NCBI RefSeq assembly: GCF_001279695.1
Contig: NZ_LGDD01000120.1
Span: 62,001-126,000, forward strand
DNA length: 64,000 nucleotides
Direction: 5' to 3'
Source of the DNA: Streptomyces sp. WM6378
Lineage (GTDB): Bacteria; Actinomycetota; Actinomycetes; Streptomycetales; Streptomycetaceae
This document shows positions 26,801-38,676 of this stretch, in pieces; within the stretch, counting starts at the first letter, position 1; each line of letters opens with the position of its first letter. Under the pieces are notes generated by a model, which saw only the letters and a list, made by a program, of their open reading frames with translations, did no database searches and was not told the DNA's origin. A program made the translations under genes and the position numbers.

Positions 26801-27747
26801 TCGGGCGCAGGGCGTTCGTCGGCAACTCGGGAATCGTCGGCCCGGACCGCCGGGTGCCCGACGGGGCGCTGATCGGCGTGCTGTGCGACGCGCCCGCGCA
26901 GAGCGAGCCCGACAGTTCGTGGCTCGGCCGGCCCGCGCTTCCGCTGCCGAGGGTTCCGACCGCGGCCGACCCGGGCCGCACCTTCGAACCGTCGCGGAGG
27001 CTCGTCCTCGCCCGGTCCGCGGTCGAGCTGTGCCGGGTGCTGCCGCTGATGTGCTCGGTGCTGCTCGCCGAGGCGGTCCTGATCGGCGAACAGAGCGCTC
27101 TCAACCGGGGCGGGCCGGCACTGGCGGCGCTGGCCGGGACGGTGCTGCTCGTGGTGGCGGCCGCGGTGGCGGGGCTCACGGCGACCGCCGCGAAGTGGAT
27201 CCTGGTCGGCCGGTTCGAGGTGGGCGAGCATCCGCTGTGGTCGTCCTTCGTGTGGCGCAACGAGCTGTACGACACCTTCGTCGAGTCCCTCGCGGTGCCG
27301 TGGATGGCGGGCTCGTTCACCGGCACGCCGGTCCTCAACTGGTGGCTGCGCAGCCTCGGCGCGCACATCGGGCGCGGGGTGTGGCTGGAGACGTACTGGC
27401 TGCCGGAGACCGATCTGATCACGCTGGGGGACGGGGCGAGCGTGAACCGCGGGTGTGTGCTCCAGACCCATCTCTTCCACGACCGGATCATGCGCCTGGA
27501 CACCGTGCGGCTCGCCGAGGGCGCCTCGCTCGGTCCGCACAGCATCGCGCTGCCCGGCACCGATGTCGGCGCCCGGGCCTCGGTGGGCGCGGCCTCGCTC
27601 GTGATGCGCGGCGAGAGCGTGCCGCCGGACACCCGCTGGGCGGGCAACCCCATCGCGGGCGAGCAGTCTTCCGAGGTCCAACCAGCCGTTAACAAGCCCT
27701 TGTTGACGATCCGTCAGGGTTCTTCGCGGGAAGGGAGCGCCGCATGA
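23812..27747 (+). CDS. pls: Poly-L-lysine synthetase-like membrane NRPS (Pls family)
   Basis: Single-module membrane NRPS of 1311 residues. Residues 1-505 are an adenylation domain (IIFTSGSTGLPKG, NTYGPTETT, YRTGDL, GRADDQVKVGGRRIELGEID, RTSGKVDRDAL). The carrier domain has LGGSS with the phosphopantetheine Ser at residue 534. Then come about six membrane helices interleaved with three tandem hexapeptide-type C domains, ending with DTRWAGNP; this is the exact plan of epsilon-poly-L-lysine synthetase (about 1320 residues). Aligning to GrsA by eye gives the specificity residues D-A-E-S-I-G-T-V-V-K, which matches codes I recall for lysine at eight of ten positions. So it probably polymerises L-lysine through its epsilon-amino group, but diaminobutyrate or another basic residue is possible. 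Its TGA overlaps the next gene in ATGA. Confidence 0.9.
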   Translation: MSSHLPAVFRGAAAPHPRTLLDVLDATAAAHPGAPALDAGGERLTYQDLCDRITERAVRLTRHGIGPGDRVGVRIPSGTCDLYLAILAVLLCGAAYVPVDADDPEERAATVFREAGVCAVIEAEERILPGPVAPLAERWRPASPDDDAWIIFTSGSTGLPKGVAVTHRSAAAFVDAEAQLFLTERPLGPGDRVLAGLSVAFDASCEEMWLAWRHGGCLVPAPRSLVRAGHELGPWLIERGITVVSTVPTLAALWPDEALDEVRLLIVGGEACPGALADRFAVKGREMWNTYGPTETTVVATAARMLPGDPVRIGLPLAGWELAVLDAGGDPVPYGGEGELVIAGAGTARYLDAAKDAERFTPLPLLDTRRAYRTGDLVRADAAGLVHLGRADDQVKVGGRRIELGEIDAMLRALPGVRAAAAAVRGTPAGGQILVGYVVPEQGGFRADQARDFLAERLPAALVPLLVEVTELPTRTSGKVDRDALPWPLPSPRGPVGDAAQDGSTACRLAGAWERMLGVRPEADSDFFALGGSSLSAARLASELREHYPGVSVADLYRRPVLRDMAQHLESLEGPAAEARPVEPVPRGAGAVQLLVTTGLFGVAGLRGLVGLAMADNILGWLAPQAWAPHTSWWFVIIGMLVLMSAPARLAIGGGAARLLTRGVVPGAYPRGGRVHLRLWTAERIVAAFGVASLLGTPWARLYARSLGCRVGRGVALHAMPPVTGLATIGRDASVEPEADISGWWLDGATLHIGAVRIGDGARVGHRSTLMPGAVLGADAELEPGACLDAHVPPGRRWLGSPARQAESYERVAGTGWPAPRPERSRRWAAAYALSLIGLPLLTVLSTAPAMVGVYYLVRSCDTLSAVAVRLLLAAPPIAVVTTLCSMLTLAALVRILGRGLKPGFHPVCGGVAWRAWLVTRLLSGARGSFFPLYASLATPVWLRLLGAKVGRRAEISTVLPLPSLLTVEDGAFLADDTLVAPYEIRGGWLRLGRASVGRRAFVGNSGIVGPDRRVPDGALIGVLCDAPAQSEPDSSWLGRPALPLPRVPTAADPGRTFEPSRRLVLARSAVELCRVLPLMCSVLLAEAVLIGEQSALNRGGPALAALAGTVLLVVAAAVAGLTATAAKWILVGRFEVGEHPLWSSFVWRNELYDTFVESLAVPWMAGSFTGTPVLNWWLRSLGAHIGRGVWLETYWLPETDLITLGDGASVNRGCVLQTHLFHDRIMRLDTVRLAEGASLGPHSIALPGTDVGARASVGAASLVMRGESVPPDTRWAGNPIAGEQSSEVQPAVNKPLLTIRQGSSREGSAA

Positions 27748-29162
27748 CCCGGTGCACGCGGCGGTCGCTCGTCCGGGTCGCCGCCCTGTCCGCCCTCGGC
27801 GGTCTTGCCGTGGCGGACGAGGGGGCGATCGGTCACCGGGACCGGTACTTCCCGCAGCACGGCTCGTACGGGCACGACACGCTCGCCTACGACCTGCGGA
27901 TCGCCTACGACTCGGTCAGTGGCCAGCTCGCGGGCACGGCGCTCATCCAGGCCGTCGCCCTGCGGCCGCTGGATCGGGTCGAGCTCGACCTGTCCCGGCT
28001 CAGCGCGCACGCGGCGCACGTCGACGGCAGGGCCGCCCGCATCCGCCAGCGGCAGGGCAAGCTGTTCGTGACGCCCCGTCAACCCGTCGCGGCGGGCGAG
28101 CTGTTCACGACGAAGGTGCGGTACGGCGGGCGGCCCGGGCCGATCCGTTCGCCGTTCGGGAGCATCGGCTGGGACCGTACCGGCGACAGCCACGACGGCA
28201 CCCTGGTCGCCTCGCAGCCGCTGGGGGCACCGTCCTGGTTCCCGTGCAACGACCGGCCCGACGACAAGGCCGCGTACACGTTCCGGGTCACGGTGCCGCG
28301 CGACCGGCAGGCGCTCGCGAACGGCACGCTCACCGAGTGCCGCAGCGAGGGCTCCACCGATGTGTGGACCTACCACCACCCCGGCCCCATGGCCACCTAC
28401 CTGGCCGCGCTCTACACCGGCCGCTTCCAGCACGACAGCGTGCTCGCACCGGGGCCGCCGGGCGGCAAGCCGATCCCGGTGCACAACGCCTACCCGTCCC
28501 GCATCGCCGAGGCGGCCCGGCACGACCTCGGCCGCCAGCCCGACATGCTGCGGTACTTCTCGGAGCGGTTCGGGCCGTATCCGTTCGAGGCGTACGGGGC
28601 GGTGGTGGTCGACGCGGATCTCGGCGCGCCCGTCGAGAACCAGACCCGCTCGGTGTTCGGCCGCAACCACATCGACGGGCGGCGGGGCTGGGAGACGCTG
28701 GTGGCCCACGAGCTGGCGCACCAGTGGTTCGGCAACAGCGTGGGCATCCGCGAGTGGCGGCACATCTGGCTCAACGAGGGCTTCGCGACGTATGCCGAGT
28801 GGCTGTGGTCGGAGCAGATCGGCGAGGACAGCGCCGACGAGATCGCCCGGCGCGAGTGGCGGGGCCTCGCACGGCGCAGTCAGAACCTGCGGCTCGCCGA
28901 GCCGGGCCCGCGCCGCATCTTCGACGACCGGCTCTACAACCGGGGCGCCTGCACCTTGCACGCACTGCGCCTGACGCTGGGCGACGAGCGGTTCTTCGCG
29001 GTGCTGCGCGGCTGGCACGCGGCGCGGCGCGGCCGCATCGGCGACACCGCCACCTTCATCGCGCACGCCGAGACCACGGCCGGACAAGCGGTACGCCCGC
29101 TGCTCCAGGCATGGCTCTACGACAAGAAGCTCCCGGATCTGCCCACCCGGAGGGCAAGTTGA
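27744..29162 (+). CDS. Exported M1-family zinc metallopeptidase coupled to pls
   Basis: Aminopeptidase of 472 residues. The zinc site is complete: His322-Glu-x-x-His326 in HELAHQWFGN and Glu345 in LNEGFATY; the substrate-binding GAPVENQTR segment is also visible. The N-terminus (RCTRRSLVRVAALSALGGLAVA) is a signal or anchor with a twin-arginine-like RRSLVR. It is short for M1 enzymes, lacking the C-terminal helical domain. The ATG overlaps the pls stop by four bases, so both are made together. Membrane zinc aminopeptidases degrade epsilon-poly-lysine in known producers, so a role in trimming or self-protection is a reasonable inference. Confidence 0.9.
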   Translation: MTRCTRRSLVRVAALSALGGLAVADEGAIGHRDRYFPQHGSYGHDTLAYDLRIAYDSVSGQLAGTALIQAVALRPLDRVELDLSRLSAHAAHVDGRAARIRQRQGKLFVTPRQPVAAGELFTTKVRYGGRPGPIRSPFGSIGWDRTGDSHDGTLVASQPLGAPSWFPCNDRPDDKAAYTFRVTVPRDRQALANGTLTECRSEGSTDVWTYHHPGPMATYLAALYTGRFQHDSVLAPGPPGGKPIPVHNAYPSRIAEAARHDLGRQPDMLRYFSERFGPYPFEAYGAVVVDADLGAPVENQTRSVFGRNHIDGRRGWETLVAHELAHQWFGNSVGIREWRHIWLNEGFATYAEWLWSEQIGEDSADEIARREWRGLARRSQNLRLAEPGPRRIFDDRLYNRGACTLHALRLTLGDERFFAVLRGWHAARRGRIGDTATFIAHAETTAGQAVRPLLQAWLYDKKLPDLPTRRAS

Positions 29163-29472
29163 CGGATCGTCATACGTAGTGCGTCCGGTACGTCTGGCGC
29201 AGACCTTCCGGCGCGTACGCGGCCGCCACCACGTGCCGCCGGATCTTGAGCGAGGGGGTCCGGCGGGGCCGCCCGGGACCCCGCTCGTTCCATCGTCCGT
29301 AACCGTCCCCTCTGCTCTGTCGTCGTATACAAACCTTTCCGGCCGTGCGAGTTTCGGGCGTCTTTACAACATATTCTGCCGATGTATGTCCCTTGCTAAG
29401 TCCCCTATGCCACCCCTTACTGTGCGCTTGGCCGTTACGGGCTGATTTCTTGATGGTCAGGGGGAGGGTCAC
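29163..29472. other. 310-bp intergenic region before the urea-transporter gene
   Basis: The left third holds a degraded gene end (next entry). The right two thirds are AT-richer than the surroundings (29310-29450) and likely carry the promoter of the gene at 29473, but I see no convincing -35/-10 pair. Confidence 0.5.
29170..29274 (-). pseudogene. Remnant: C-terminal end of an acyl-CoA synthetase (AMP-binding enzyme)
   Basis: Read on the minus strand, the last 35 codons before a TGA at 29170-29172 give TPSLKIRRHVVAAAYAPEG followed by a short tail. This matches the usual end of long-chain fatty-acid CoA ligases (E-L-T-P-[ST]-[LM]-K-[LVI]-[KR]-R-x-V-V). Nothing upstream on that strand continues the enzyme: the frame runs into the antisense of the transporter gene. 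I read it as the tail of a deleted gene. The similarity is short, so chance cannot be excluded. Confidence 0.4.
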
Positions 29473-30477
29473 GTGCGGATGCCGCGGGCGCGACGAGGGA
29501 GGCTGTTCGCGGTACACGTGCTGCGCGGCCAGGCGCAGGTGCACTTCATGCCGAGCGCGCCGACCGGGGTGATCTTCACGGTCGCGCTGTTCATCGCGGG
29601 CTGGCAGTACGGCCTCTACGGGCTGATCGGCACCGCCATCGGGACCGGCACCGCCCAACTGCTCGGGGTGGACCGGAGCAGGGTGTCCGCCGGGCTCGAA
29701 GGGTTCAACGCATGTCTCGTCGCGGTCGGCTTCGCGGTGTTCCTCGGCCCCGCCCATCCGTCCACGGTGGTGCTCGCGGCGGGCGGCTGCGCGGTCGCCA
29801 CCGTGGTGACGGCGGCCGCCGCGACCCTGCTGCGCGGCTGGGGACTGCCCACCCTGACGCTGCCCTTCTGCCTGCTGGCGAGCGCGATGACGATCGCGGC
29901 GCCCGGCTTCGAGCGGGTGTGGCACGGCGGTCCTGCGACGGCCGAGCTGAGCCGCGCCGCCGAGGGGACGGTCGCGCTGGCCGTCGACGACGTGGCCCGC
30001 GCCTTCTTCGCGAACATCGCGCAGATCCTGCTCATGCCGCAGTGGTACGTCGGCCTGATCTTCCTGATCGGCATCTTCGCGGCCAGCCGCACGGCGGGGG
30101 CGATGGCCTGCGTCGGCAGCGCCGTCGGCGTGGTGACCGCCTGGGCGCTCGGCGCCCCCACCGCCAGGATCGTGGACGGCACCATGGGCTACAACGCCGT
30201 GCTGGTCGCGATGGCGCTGTGCGGGGTGCTGCTCGCGGCCGACCGCTGGAGCCTCGGCTTCGCGGTGGTCGGCGCGGCTGCGGCCACCGTGCTCGGGCCC
30301 GCCCTGAACGCGCTGTTCGCGCCGGCCGGCGGGCACTCCTTCACGTGGCCGTTCGTTCTCACCACGCTGGTGTTCGTCGCCTCCGTACCGGCGCTGCCGA
30401 GGCTTCACCGTACGGAGCCACCAGCCGTCCTGCCGCCGGCCGAGCCGGTCGGTTCCGACGTCGTCCTAGGCGCCTGA
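29473..30477 (+). CDS. Urea transporter family (UT/SLC14-like) membrane protein
   Basis: Membrane protein of 334 residues with about ten hydrophobic segments arranged as two repeats, as in UT-type urea channels. The first repeat contains [20 protein letters not shown], the second [21 protein letters not shown]-[LY]-x-x-[FY]-N is the UT selectivity-filter signature. [12 protein letters not shown] is also typical. The GTG start is set by GGGGAGGG at 29461-29468. No urease or urea-forming gene is adjacent, so the physiological link is open; related small solutes are possible. Confidence 0.82.
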   Translation: MRMPRARRGRLFAVHVLRGQAQVHFMPSAPTGVIFTVALFIAGWQYGLYGLIGTAIGTGTAQLLGVDRSRVSAGLEGFNACLVAVGFAVFLGPAHPSTVVLAAGGCAVATVVTAAAATLLRGWGLPTLTLPFCLLASAMTIAAPGFERVWHGGPATAELSRAAEGTVALAVDDVARAFFANIAQILLMPQWYVGLIFLIGIFAASRTAGAMACVGSAVGVVTAWALGAPTARIVDGTMGYNAVLVAMALCGVLLAADRWSLGFAVVGAAAATVLGPALNALFAPAGGHSFTWPFVLTTLVFVASVPALPRLHRTEPPAVLPPAEPVGSDVVLGA

Positions 30478-30550
30478 GAGAGCCGGAGGCGCTTCACTCG
30501 CACGGCCTACACGGCATGCGTGTCACCTGGGGCGGTGTGAGGGTGCGAGT

Positions 30551-32623
30551 GTGACCACCGCCAGCGATACAGCACCCGTGTCCGCGCCACCCGTGCTCGA
30601 CGTCCGGCAGCGGAACATCGTGTTCGGGACGATCATGCTCGGGATGCTGCTCGCCGCGCTCGACCAGACCATCGTCGGCACCGCGCTCCCCACGATCGTC
30701 TCGGACCTCGGCGGCGCCGCCCACATGTCGTGGGTGGTCACTTCCTACCTTCTGGCGGAGACCGTCGCCACCGCCCTGGTCGGCAAGTTCGGCGACCTCT
30801 TCGGCCGCAAGGTCGTCTTCCAGGTCTCCGCGATCACCTTCATCACCGGTTCGTTCCTGTGCGGTCTGGCGACGAACATGTCGCTCCTCATCGCCTGGCG
30901 GGCGCTCCAGGGCATCGGCGCCGGCGGCCTGATGGTGACCGCGATGGCGCTGATCGCCGATGTGATCCCGCTGCGCGAACGCGGCAAGTACCAGGGCGCC
31001 ATCGGCGCCGTGTTCGGCGTCTCCACCGTCATCGGGCCGCTGCTCGGCGGGCTCTTCACCGACCACCTGAGCTGGCGCTGGGCGTTCTACGTCAACGTTC
31101 CCATCGCCATCCTCGTGGTGATCGCGGCGGCCCGGAACATCCCTTCGGTCCGCTCGGTCGGCAAGCCCGTCATCGACTACCTCGGCATCGGCCTGGTCGC
31201 GGCCGGGGCCAGCGCCCTGATCCTGGCGACGAGCTGGGGCGGCAACGAGTTCGCCTGGGGCTCGCCGACGATCATCGCCCTGTTCGCGGGCGGTCTGATC
31301 GCGCTCGCCCTGTTCTGCCGGGTGGAGACCCGGGCCGCCGAACCGATGCTGCCGATGCGCCTCTTCCGCAACCCCGTCTTCACGGTGTGCTCGGTCCTCA
31401 GCTTCATCGTGGGCTTCGCGATGCTGGGCGCGATGACGTTCCTGCCGACCTATCTCCAGTACGTCGACGGCGACTCGGCCACCGTCTCGGGCGTGCGCAC
31501 CCTGCCCATGGTCATCGGCCTGCTCATCGCGTCGATCTTCAGCGGCAACGTGGTGAGCAAGACCGGCCAGTACCGGATCTTCCCCATCGTCGGCGCCCTC
31601 GTCATGGGGGTGGGCCTCTACCTGCTCTCGCTGATGGGGCCCGGCGTCAGCGCGTGGCTGGAATCGCTCTACATGTTGGTGCTCGGCCTCGGCATCGGGC
31701 TGTGCATGCAGGTCCTCACCATCGCCGTGCAGAACACCGTCGACTACGCCGACCTGGGCACGGCGACGTCCGGAGTCACCTTCTTCCGTACGCTCGGCAG
31801 CTCGTTCGGCACCGCGGTCTTCGGCACCATCTACGCCAACACCCTCAAACCGAACCTCCAGGACGGGGTGGCCGCGGCCGCGACGCTCGGCGGCGCGAAT
31901 CCGGCCCAGCTCGGGCAGGCCGCGCAGTCCCCGGCCGGGCTGCACCGTCTGCCCCCCGCGACGGCCGCGCCCATCGTGCAGGCGTACTCCGACAGCCTCC
32001 ACACCGTGTTCCTGTGGACGGTGCCGGTCGCCGCGGTGGGTTTCCTGGTGGCGCTCTTCCTCAAACAGGTCGAGCTGCGCGACACCGCCCGGTCCGCCTC
32101 CACCGACATGGGCGAGGGCTTCGCGCAGCCGACCACGGGCGACTCCGCGAAGGTGCTCGAACTCGCCGTGGGCAAGATCGTGCGGGGCGCGGACATGAAC
32201 ACCGCGCGGCGCATCGTCGCCTCCTCCGACACCCGGCTCGACGTGGCCGGGGCCTGGGCGGTCATGCAGGTCGAGCAGTACACGCGCATGGTCGGGCACG
32301 CGAGCCTCGGCCTGATCGCCTCCCGCCGCCATGTGCCGCCCGAGGTCCTCGTGCCGGTGTTCCAGCGGATGGTCGACGAGGGATTCCTCAGCCGCGAGGG
32401 CAGCTACTTCTCGCACACCCCGGCCGGTGAGCGCGAGGTCGGCGCCATCACCGACTCCTGGTCGGCGTGGCTGAACGAGCAGTTGGAGAAGGACCGCGGC
32501 CGCCCGCGCAGCGCGGAACTCCGCGCCGCCGCGGACACCATCGCCAAGCGCCTGATGGCCGAGGACCTGGCGAACGGACTGCCCTCGGTCCGCGAGAAGG
32601 TGGCCGCGGCCGCCCCCTCCTGA
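30551..32623 (+). CDS. MFS multidrug exporter (DHA2/EmrB-QacA family) with C-terminal winged-helix-like extension
   Basis: Drug:proton antiporter with 14 predicted membrane helices in residues 20-530; motif A-like [10 protein letters not shown], motif C region [12 protein letters not shown] and [14 protein letters not shown] are clear. The product is 690 residues, about 160 longer than usual. Residues 535-690 are soluble and look like a MarR-type winged helix ([55 protein letters not shown]). Such a fusion could sense substrate or bind DNA at the membrane. A TetR gene follows in the same direction 83 bases later and may control the pump. Confidence 0.9.
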   Translation: MTTASDTAPVSAPPVLDVRQRNIVFGTIMLGMLLAALDQTIVGTALPTIVSDLGGAAHMSWVVTSYLLAETVATALVGKFGDLFGRKVVFQVSAITFITGSFLCGLATNMSLLIAWRALQGIGAGGLMVTAMALIADVIPLRERGKYQGAIGAVFGVSTVIGPLLGGLFTDHLSWRWAFYVNVPIAILVVIAAARNIPSVRSVGKPVIDYLGIGLVAAGASALILATSWGGNEFAWGSPTIIALFAGGLIALALFCRVETRAAEPMLPMRLFRNPVFTVCSVLSFIVGFAMLGAMTFLPTYLQYVDGDSATVSGVRTLPMVIGLLIASIFSGNVVSKTGQYRIFPIVGALVMGVGLYLLSLMGPGVSAWLESLYMLVLGLGIGLCMQVLTIAVQNTVDYADLGTATSGVTFFRTLGSSFGTAVFGTIYANTLKPNLQDGVAAAATLGGANPAQLGQAAQSPAGLHRLPPATAAPIVQAYSDSLHTVFLWTVPVAAVGFLVALFLKQVELRDTARSASTDMGEGFAQPTTGDSAKVLELAVGKIVRGADMNTARRIVASSDTRLDVAGAWAVMQVEQYTRMVGHASLGLIASRRHVPPEVLVPVFQRMVDEGFLSREGSYFSHTPAGEREVGAITDSWSAWLNEQLEKDRGRPRSAELRAAADTIAKRLMAEDLANGLPSVREKVAAAAPS

Positions 32624-32706
32624 GCTCGCGGGCCGCGCCCCCGCAGTGCCTGATACGGTCAGGAACCGGCAGGTCAGGGAGTTCGGAGCAAGGGGTTGGT
32701 GGCGCG

Positions 32707-33324
32707 ATGTCCGCTCGTCGGAGTCCCGATCCGGACCGGCTCACCTTCACCGAACAGGCCCGCCGCCGGCAGCTGATCGAGGCCACCATCGACTCGATCG
32801 CCACCCGCGGCTACCCGGCCACCTCGCTCGCCGCCATCGCCGAACAGGCCGGCGTCTCCAAGGCGGCCGTCCTCTACCACTACGCCTCCAAGGACAAGCT
32901 GACCGAGGCGACCCTGGCGCACGTGCTCGGACGGTTCATGGCGTACGTCACCGAACGCGTCGAGCGCGAGGACGACCCGAAGGCCGCCCTCGTCGCCTAT
33001 GTGCGGGCGATGATCGGCTACCAGGAAGCCAACCGGCGCCATGTGCGGGTGATCGTCGAGATGCTGCTCGACGACCAGGGCGGCACCAAGCTGAAGACGC
33101 CGGGCTCGCACGACACCGCCGGCCGCCGGCAAGGGCTGGCAGAACTACTGACGAAGGGTCAGGAAGCGGGCGGCTTCCGCGAGTTCGACGCCCGTACGGT
33201 CGCGCTCGCCATCGGCGGCGCGATCGACGGGGTGATCGCGCACTGGCTCGTCCACCCCGAGCTCGACCTGGACGCGGCGGCGGACGAGCTGGTGACGTTC
33301 ACGCTGCTCGCCGTGGAGCGCTGA
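32707..33324 (+). CDS. TetR/AcrR-family transcriptional regulator
   Basis: Regulator of 205 residues. The N-terminal helix-turn-helix is RRRQLIEATIDSIATRGYPA, then TSLAAIAEQAGVSKAAVLYH, followed by the YHYASKDKL signature; the C-terminal half is an all-helical ligand domain. The ATG at 32707 fits the family length; the open frame extends upstream into the MFS gene. It follows the MFS exporter and faces the FAD monooxygenase gene 15 bases away; either could be its target. The tandem palindrome at 34631-34660 before the monooxygenase is a candidate operator. Confidence 0.88.
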   Translation: MSARRSPDPDRLTFTEQARRRQLIEATIDSIATRGYPATSLAAIAEQAGVSKAAVLYHYASKDKLTEATLAHVLGRFMAYVTERVEREDDPKAALVAYVRAMIGYQEANRRHVRVIVEMLLDDQGGTKLKTPGSHDTAGRRQGLAELLTKGQEAGGFREFDARTVALAIGGAIDGVIAHWLVHPELDLDAAADELVTFTLLAVER

Positions 33325-33339
33325 GCCCCCCCAAAAAAA

Positions 33340-34593
33340 CTACCCATTCCTGCGGGCGAATTGGGGTGCGCGCTCGGGCCGTACGCCGATGCCGCCCAGG
33401 TACGCGGTCACGCCGCGCAGCACCGGGAACCGCCGGACCAGGCGCAGCGGCAGCGGGAGGCGGTCGCCCCGCAGCGTCCCGTCGAGCGCGGGCTTCAGGA
33501 GCAGGTCGTGCTCGCCGCGCTGCTGCTTCTGCACGACAGTCACGGGAAGCCCACGGCGGCGCTGGACGCGCTCCAACTCCCTCGCGGTAACGCTTCGTTG
33601 GCGCAGCGGCCCAGCGAGGATGCGGGCCGCGGCGACCGCGTCCTGGACGGCCAGGTTGACGCCCACGCCACCCACCGGGGACATGGCGTGAGCGGCGTCA
33701 CCGATGCACAGCAGTCCGTCCCGGTGCCAGCGGGGCAGCCGCCCCATGGTCACGTCGAGCAGTTTCACCTCGTCCCAGGAGCGGATCGCGGCGGTCACTT
33801 CCGCGTCCCAGCCGAAGAGTTGACCCAGGCGGTCGCGCAGCCACTGGATGTCGTGGCCGCGCAGGGCAGCGTCCTGGCCCTTCGGGATCAGGTAGGCGGT
33901 CTGGTAGTAGTCGCCCCGGTCCATGGTGACGGCCGCCTGGCCGCCGCCGAAGCGGGCGAAGACGCGGCCCTCCTGCACGCCGTCCCCGGGCGCGGGCACC
34001 TTCGCCTGCCAGACGTCCATCGGCACCTCGAACGCGTCCTGGAACAGCCCGGCTTCGCGGGCCACCACCGAGTCCCGCCCGTCGCAGGCCACCGTGAGCT
34101 CGGCGGCCAGCTCGCCGGGCCTGCCGCGCTCGTCCACGTACCGCACGCCTGTGACGCGGCCGCCCTCGGTGCGCAGGGCGGTCACGGCGGTGCGCATGCG
34201 CAGCGTGAACGACGGTTCCTCGGCAGCCGCTTCGGCGAGCAGGCCGAGGAAGTCCCACTGCGGCACCATGGCGATGTACTTGTGCGGGCCGGGGATGCGG
34301 CGGAAGTCGGCCATGACGACGGTCGTGCCGCCGATCTCCATCCGCATCTCCTCCAGCCTGCGCGCGGGCAGCGCCGCGAAGCGCTCCCCGAGGCCGAGTT
34401 CGTCCAGGAGGCGCAGGGTCGAGGGGTGGACGGTGTCGCCCCTGAAGTCCCGCAGGAAGTCCCCGTGTTTCTCCAGGACCGTCACGTCGAGACCGGCTCT
34501 GGCGAGCAGCAGTCCGAGCATCATCCCCGCCGGTCCCCCGCCGACGATGCAACAGGTCGTGCGGTGCACAGGCTCCGCAGCCCCCACGTTCAC
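33340..34593 (-). CDS. FAD-dependent aromatic-ring-type monooxygenase/oxidoreductase
   Basis: Flavoprotein of about 417 residues in the PHBH-like group. The Rossmann motif CCIVGGGPAGMMLGLLLARAG binds FAD; the DG motif is VACDGRDSVV; the GD motif is CIGDAAHAMSPVGGVGVNLA. It would hydroxylate an aromatic or polyketide substrate using NAD(P)H. GTG at 34593 is chosen because GAGGGAGAGGGAG lies just upstream; GTG at 34596 or 34587 are alternatives. Tandem palindromes between this gene and lacZ suggest TetR-type control. Confidence 0.85.
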   Translation of the reverse strand: MNVGAAEPVHRTTCCIVGGGPAGMMLGLLLARAGLDVTVLEKHGDFLRDFRGDTVHPSTLRLLDELGLGERFAALPARRLEEMRMEIGGTTVVMADFRRIPGPHKYIAMVPQWDFLGLLAEAAAEEPSFTLRMRTAVTALRTEGGRVTGVRYVDERGRPGELAAELTVACDGRDSVVAREAGLFQDAFEVPMDVWQAKVPAPGDGVQEGRVFARFGGGQAAVTMDRGDYYQTAYLIPKGQDAALRGHDIQWLRDRLGQLFGWDAEVTAAIRSWDEVKLLDVTMGRLPRWHRDGLLCIGDAAHAMSPVGGVGVNLAVQDAVAAARILAGPLRQRSVTARELERVQRRRGLPVTVVQKQQRGEHDLLLKPALDGTLRGDRLPLPLRLVRRFPVLRGVTAYLGGIGVRPERAPQFARRNG

Positions 34594-34630
34594 CACTCCC
34601 TCTCCCTCGATGCCACTGGACTCGACTCTA

Positions 34631-34660
34631 ACCGATCGGTCAGCAATCTGATCGATCGGT
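34631..34660. promoter_or_regulatory. Tandem palindromes, probable TetR-type operator
   Basis: ACCGATCGGT at 34631-34640 is a perfect 10-bp palindrome; ATCGATCGGT at 34651-34660 repeats it with one base changed, after 10 bases, so centres are 20 bases (two turns) apart. TetR proteins often bind this kind of A-C-C-G-N-N-C-G-G-T site. It lies 38 bases upstream of the monooxygenase start and 115 upstream of lacZ. Confidence 0.6.
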
Positions 34661-34766
34661 AGGCAGCCACGTCGGAGGATGCGCACGGCCGCGGGTGGAA
34701 CTGTCCCGCCGCGGGGGCTTCCTCGACCGGCCGGTACGGCCGAGGATCTTCCCCAAGTCCCCGTGA

Positions 34767-38056
<3,290 letters not shown>

Positions 38057-38676
38057 GCCCTTATCTGATCACAGGGGTCCCCCTCCGCGGCATCGCCATC
38101 GGGCTGCGTGCGGCCGCCTTCCCGTCGGCATGGACGCGGCCCGGGTGAGTCCGCAAAAAGGGGCAATGGGATGATCCAGGCGTGGTGGGGGTCGCGACGG
38201 CGGGCCTTCTCGTGTCTCGCGGGGCGCCTTCGCGTGTCTCACTGGCCGCCACGCGGCGGGGCGCACCAGCAGGCCGGGGCACCGGCTCGGTGCCCCGGCG
38301 CGACAGGTGTCCCGGGCCCGTTCCTGGTCGCCGGCCTCGGGACGGAGCCGAGCTCACGAGCGGGCGCCGCGTGTGTGATGTGCGTCTCGTGTGCCAACCA
38401 AGCTCCCCCTCCCAGGCGTAGGCATGACAAAGGACCGATCACGCGAGGAGCTGGGCTGCTGTTGACCGAGGAGGAGTTCACCGAGTGCCGCACCGCCTCG
38501 GCTCCACGGGCCGCCGGCGGGCCGTGCCCCGCGACCGGCGTCGAGCCAGTGGGCCTGGGCCCGCCGGCCGTACGGCGGCGTCTGTGCGCCGCGCCGCGCT
38601 ACGGAAGCGACCAGCCGACCCGCCCGACCGCGTCCCTCAGCACCCGGCCACGCCGACCGCCTACCAAGAAAGCCTC
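38057..38676. other. 620-bp region without a convincing gene; long structured leader of the glycosyltransferase gene
   Basis: No frame here looks like a protein. It holds a very stable hairpin (38273-38299, separate entry) and a 13-codon frame ATG 38424 to TGA 38465 (MTKDRSREELGCC) that might be a leader peptide. Codon pattern upstream of 38677 is not coding-like. Confidence 0.5.
38273..38299. terminator. Very stable 12-bp perfect hairpin, terminator or structured leader element
   Basis: GCCGGGGCACCG pairs perfectly with CGGTGCCCCGGC around a 3-base loop. It is 609 bases after lacZ and 217 bases upstream of the YchJ gene start, so it does not follow any recognised gene. It may end transcripts running toward the gene at 38677 (attenuation) or belong to an RNA not recognised here. 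Confidence 0.5.

Noticed and set aside
30494..32416. A 640-codon minus-strand open frame antisense to the MFS pump
   Set aside because: His/Asp/Glu/Arg-rich shadow of membrane-protein codons; no recognisable domain.
23812..34593. One biosynthetic cluster joining pls, the urea channel, MFS pump, TetR and monooxygenase
   Set aside because: A gene remnant and a 310-bp gap separate pls-M1 from the rest, and no shared regulatory site was seen; treated as separate units.
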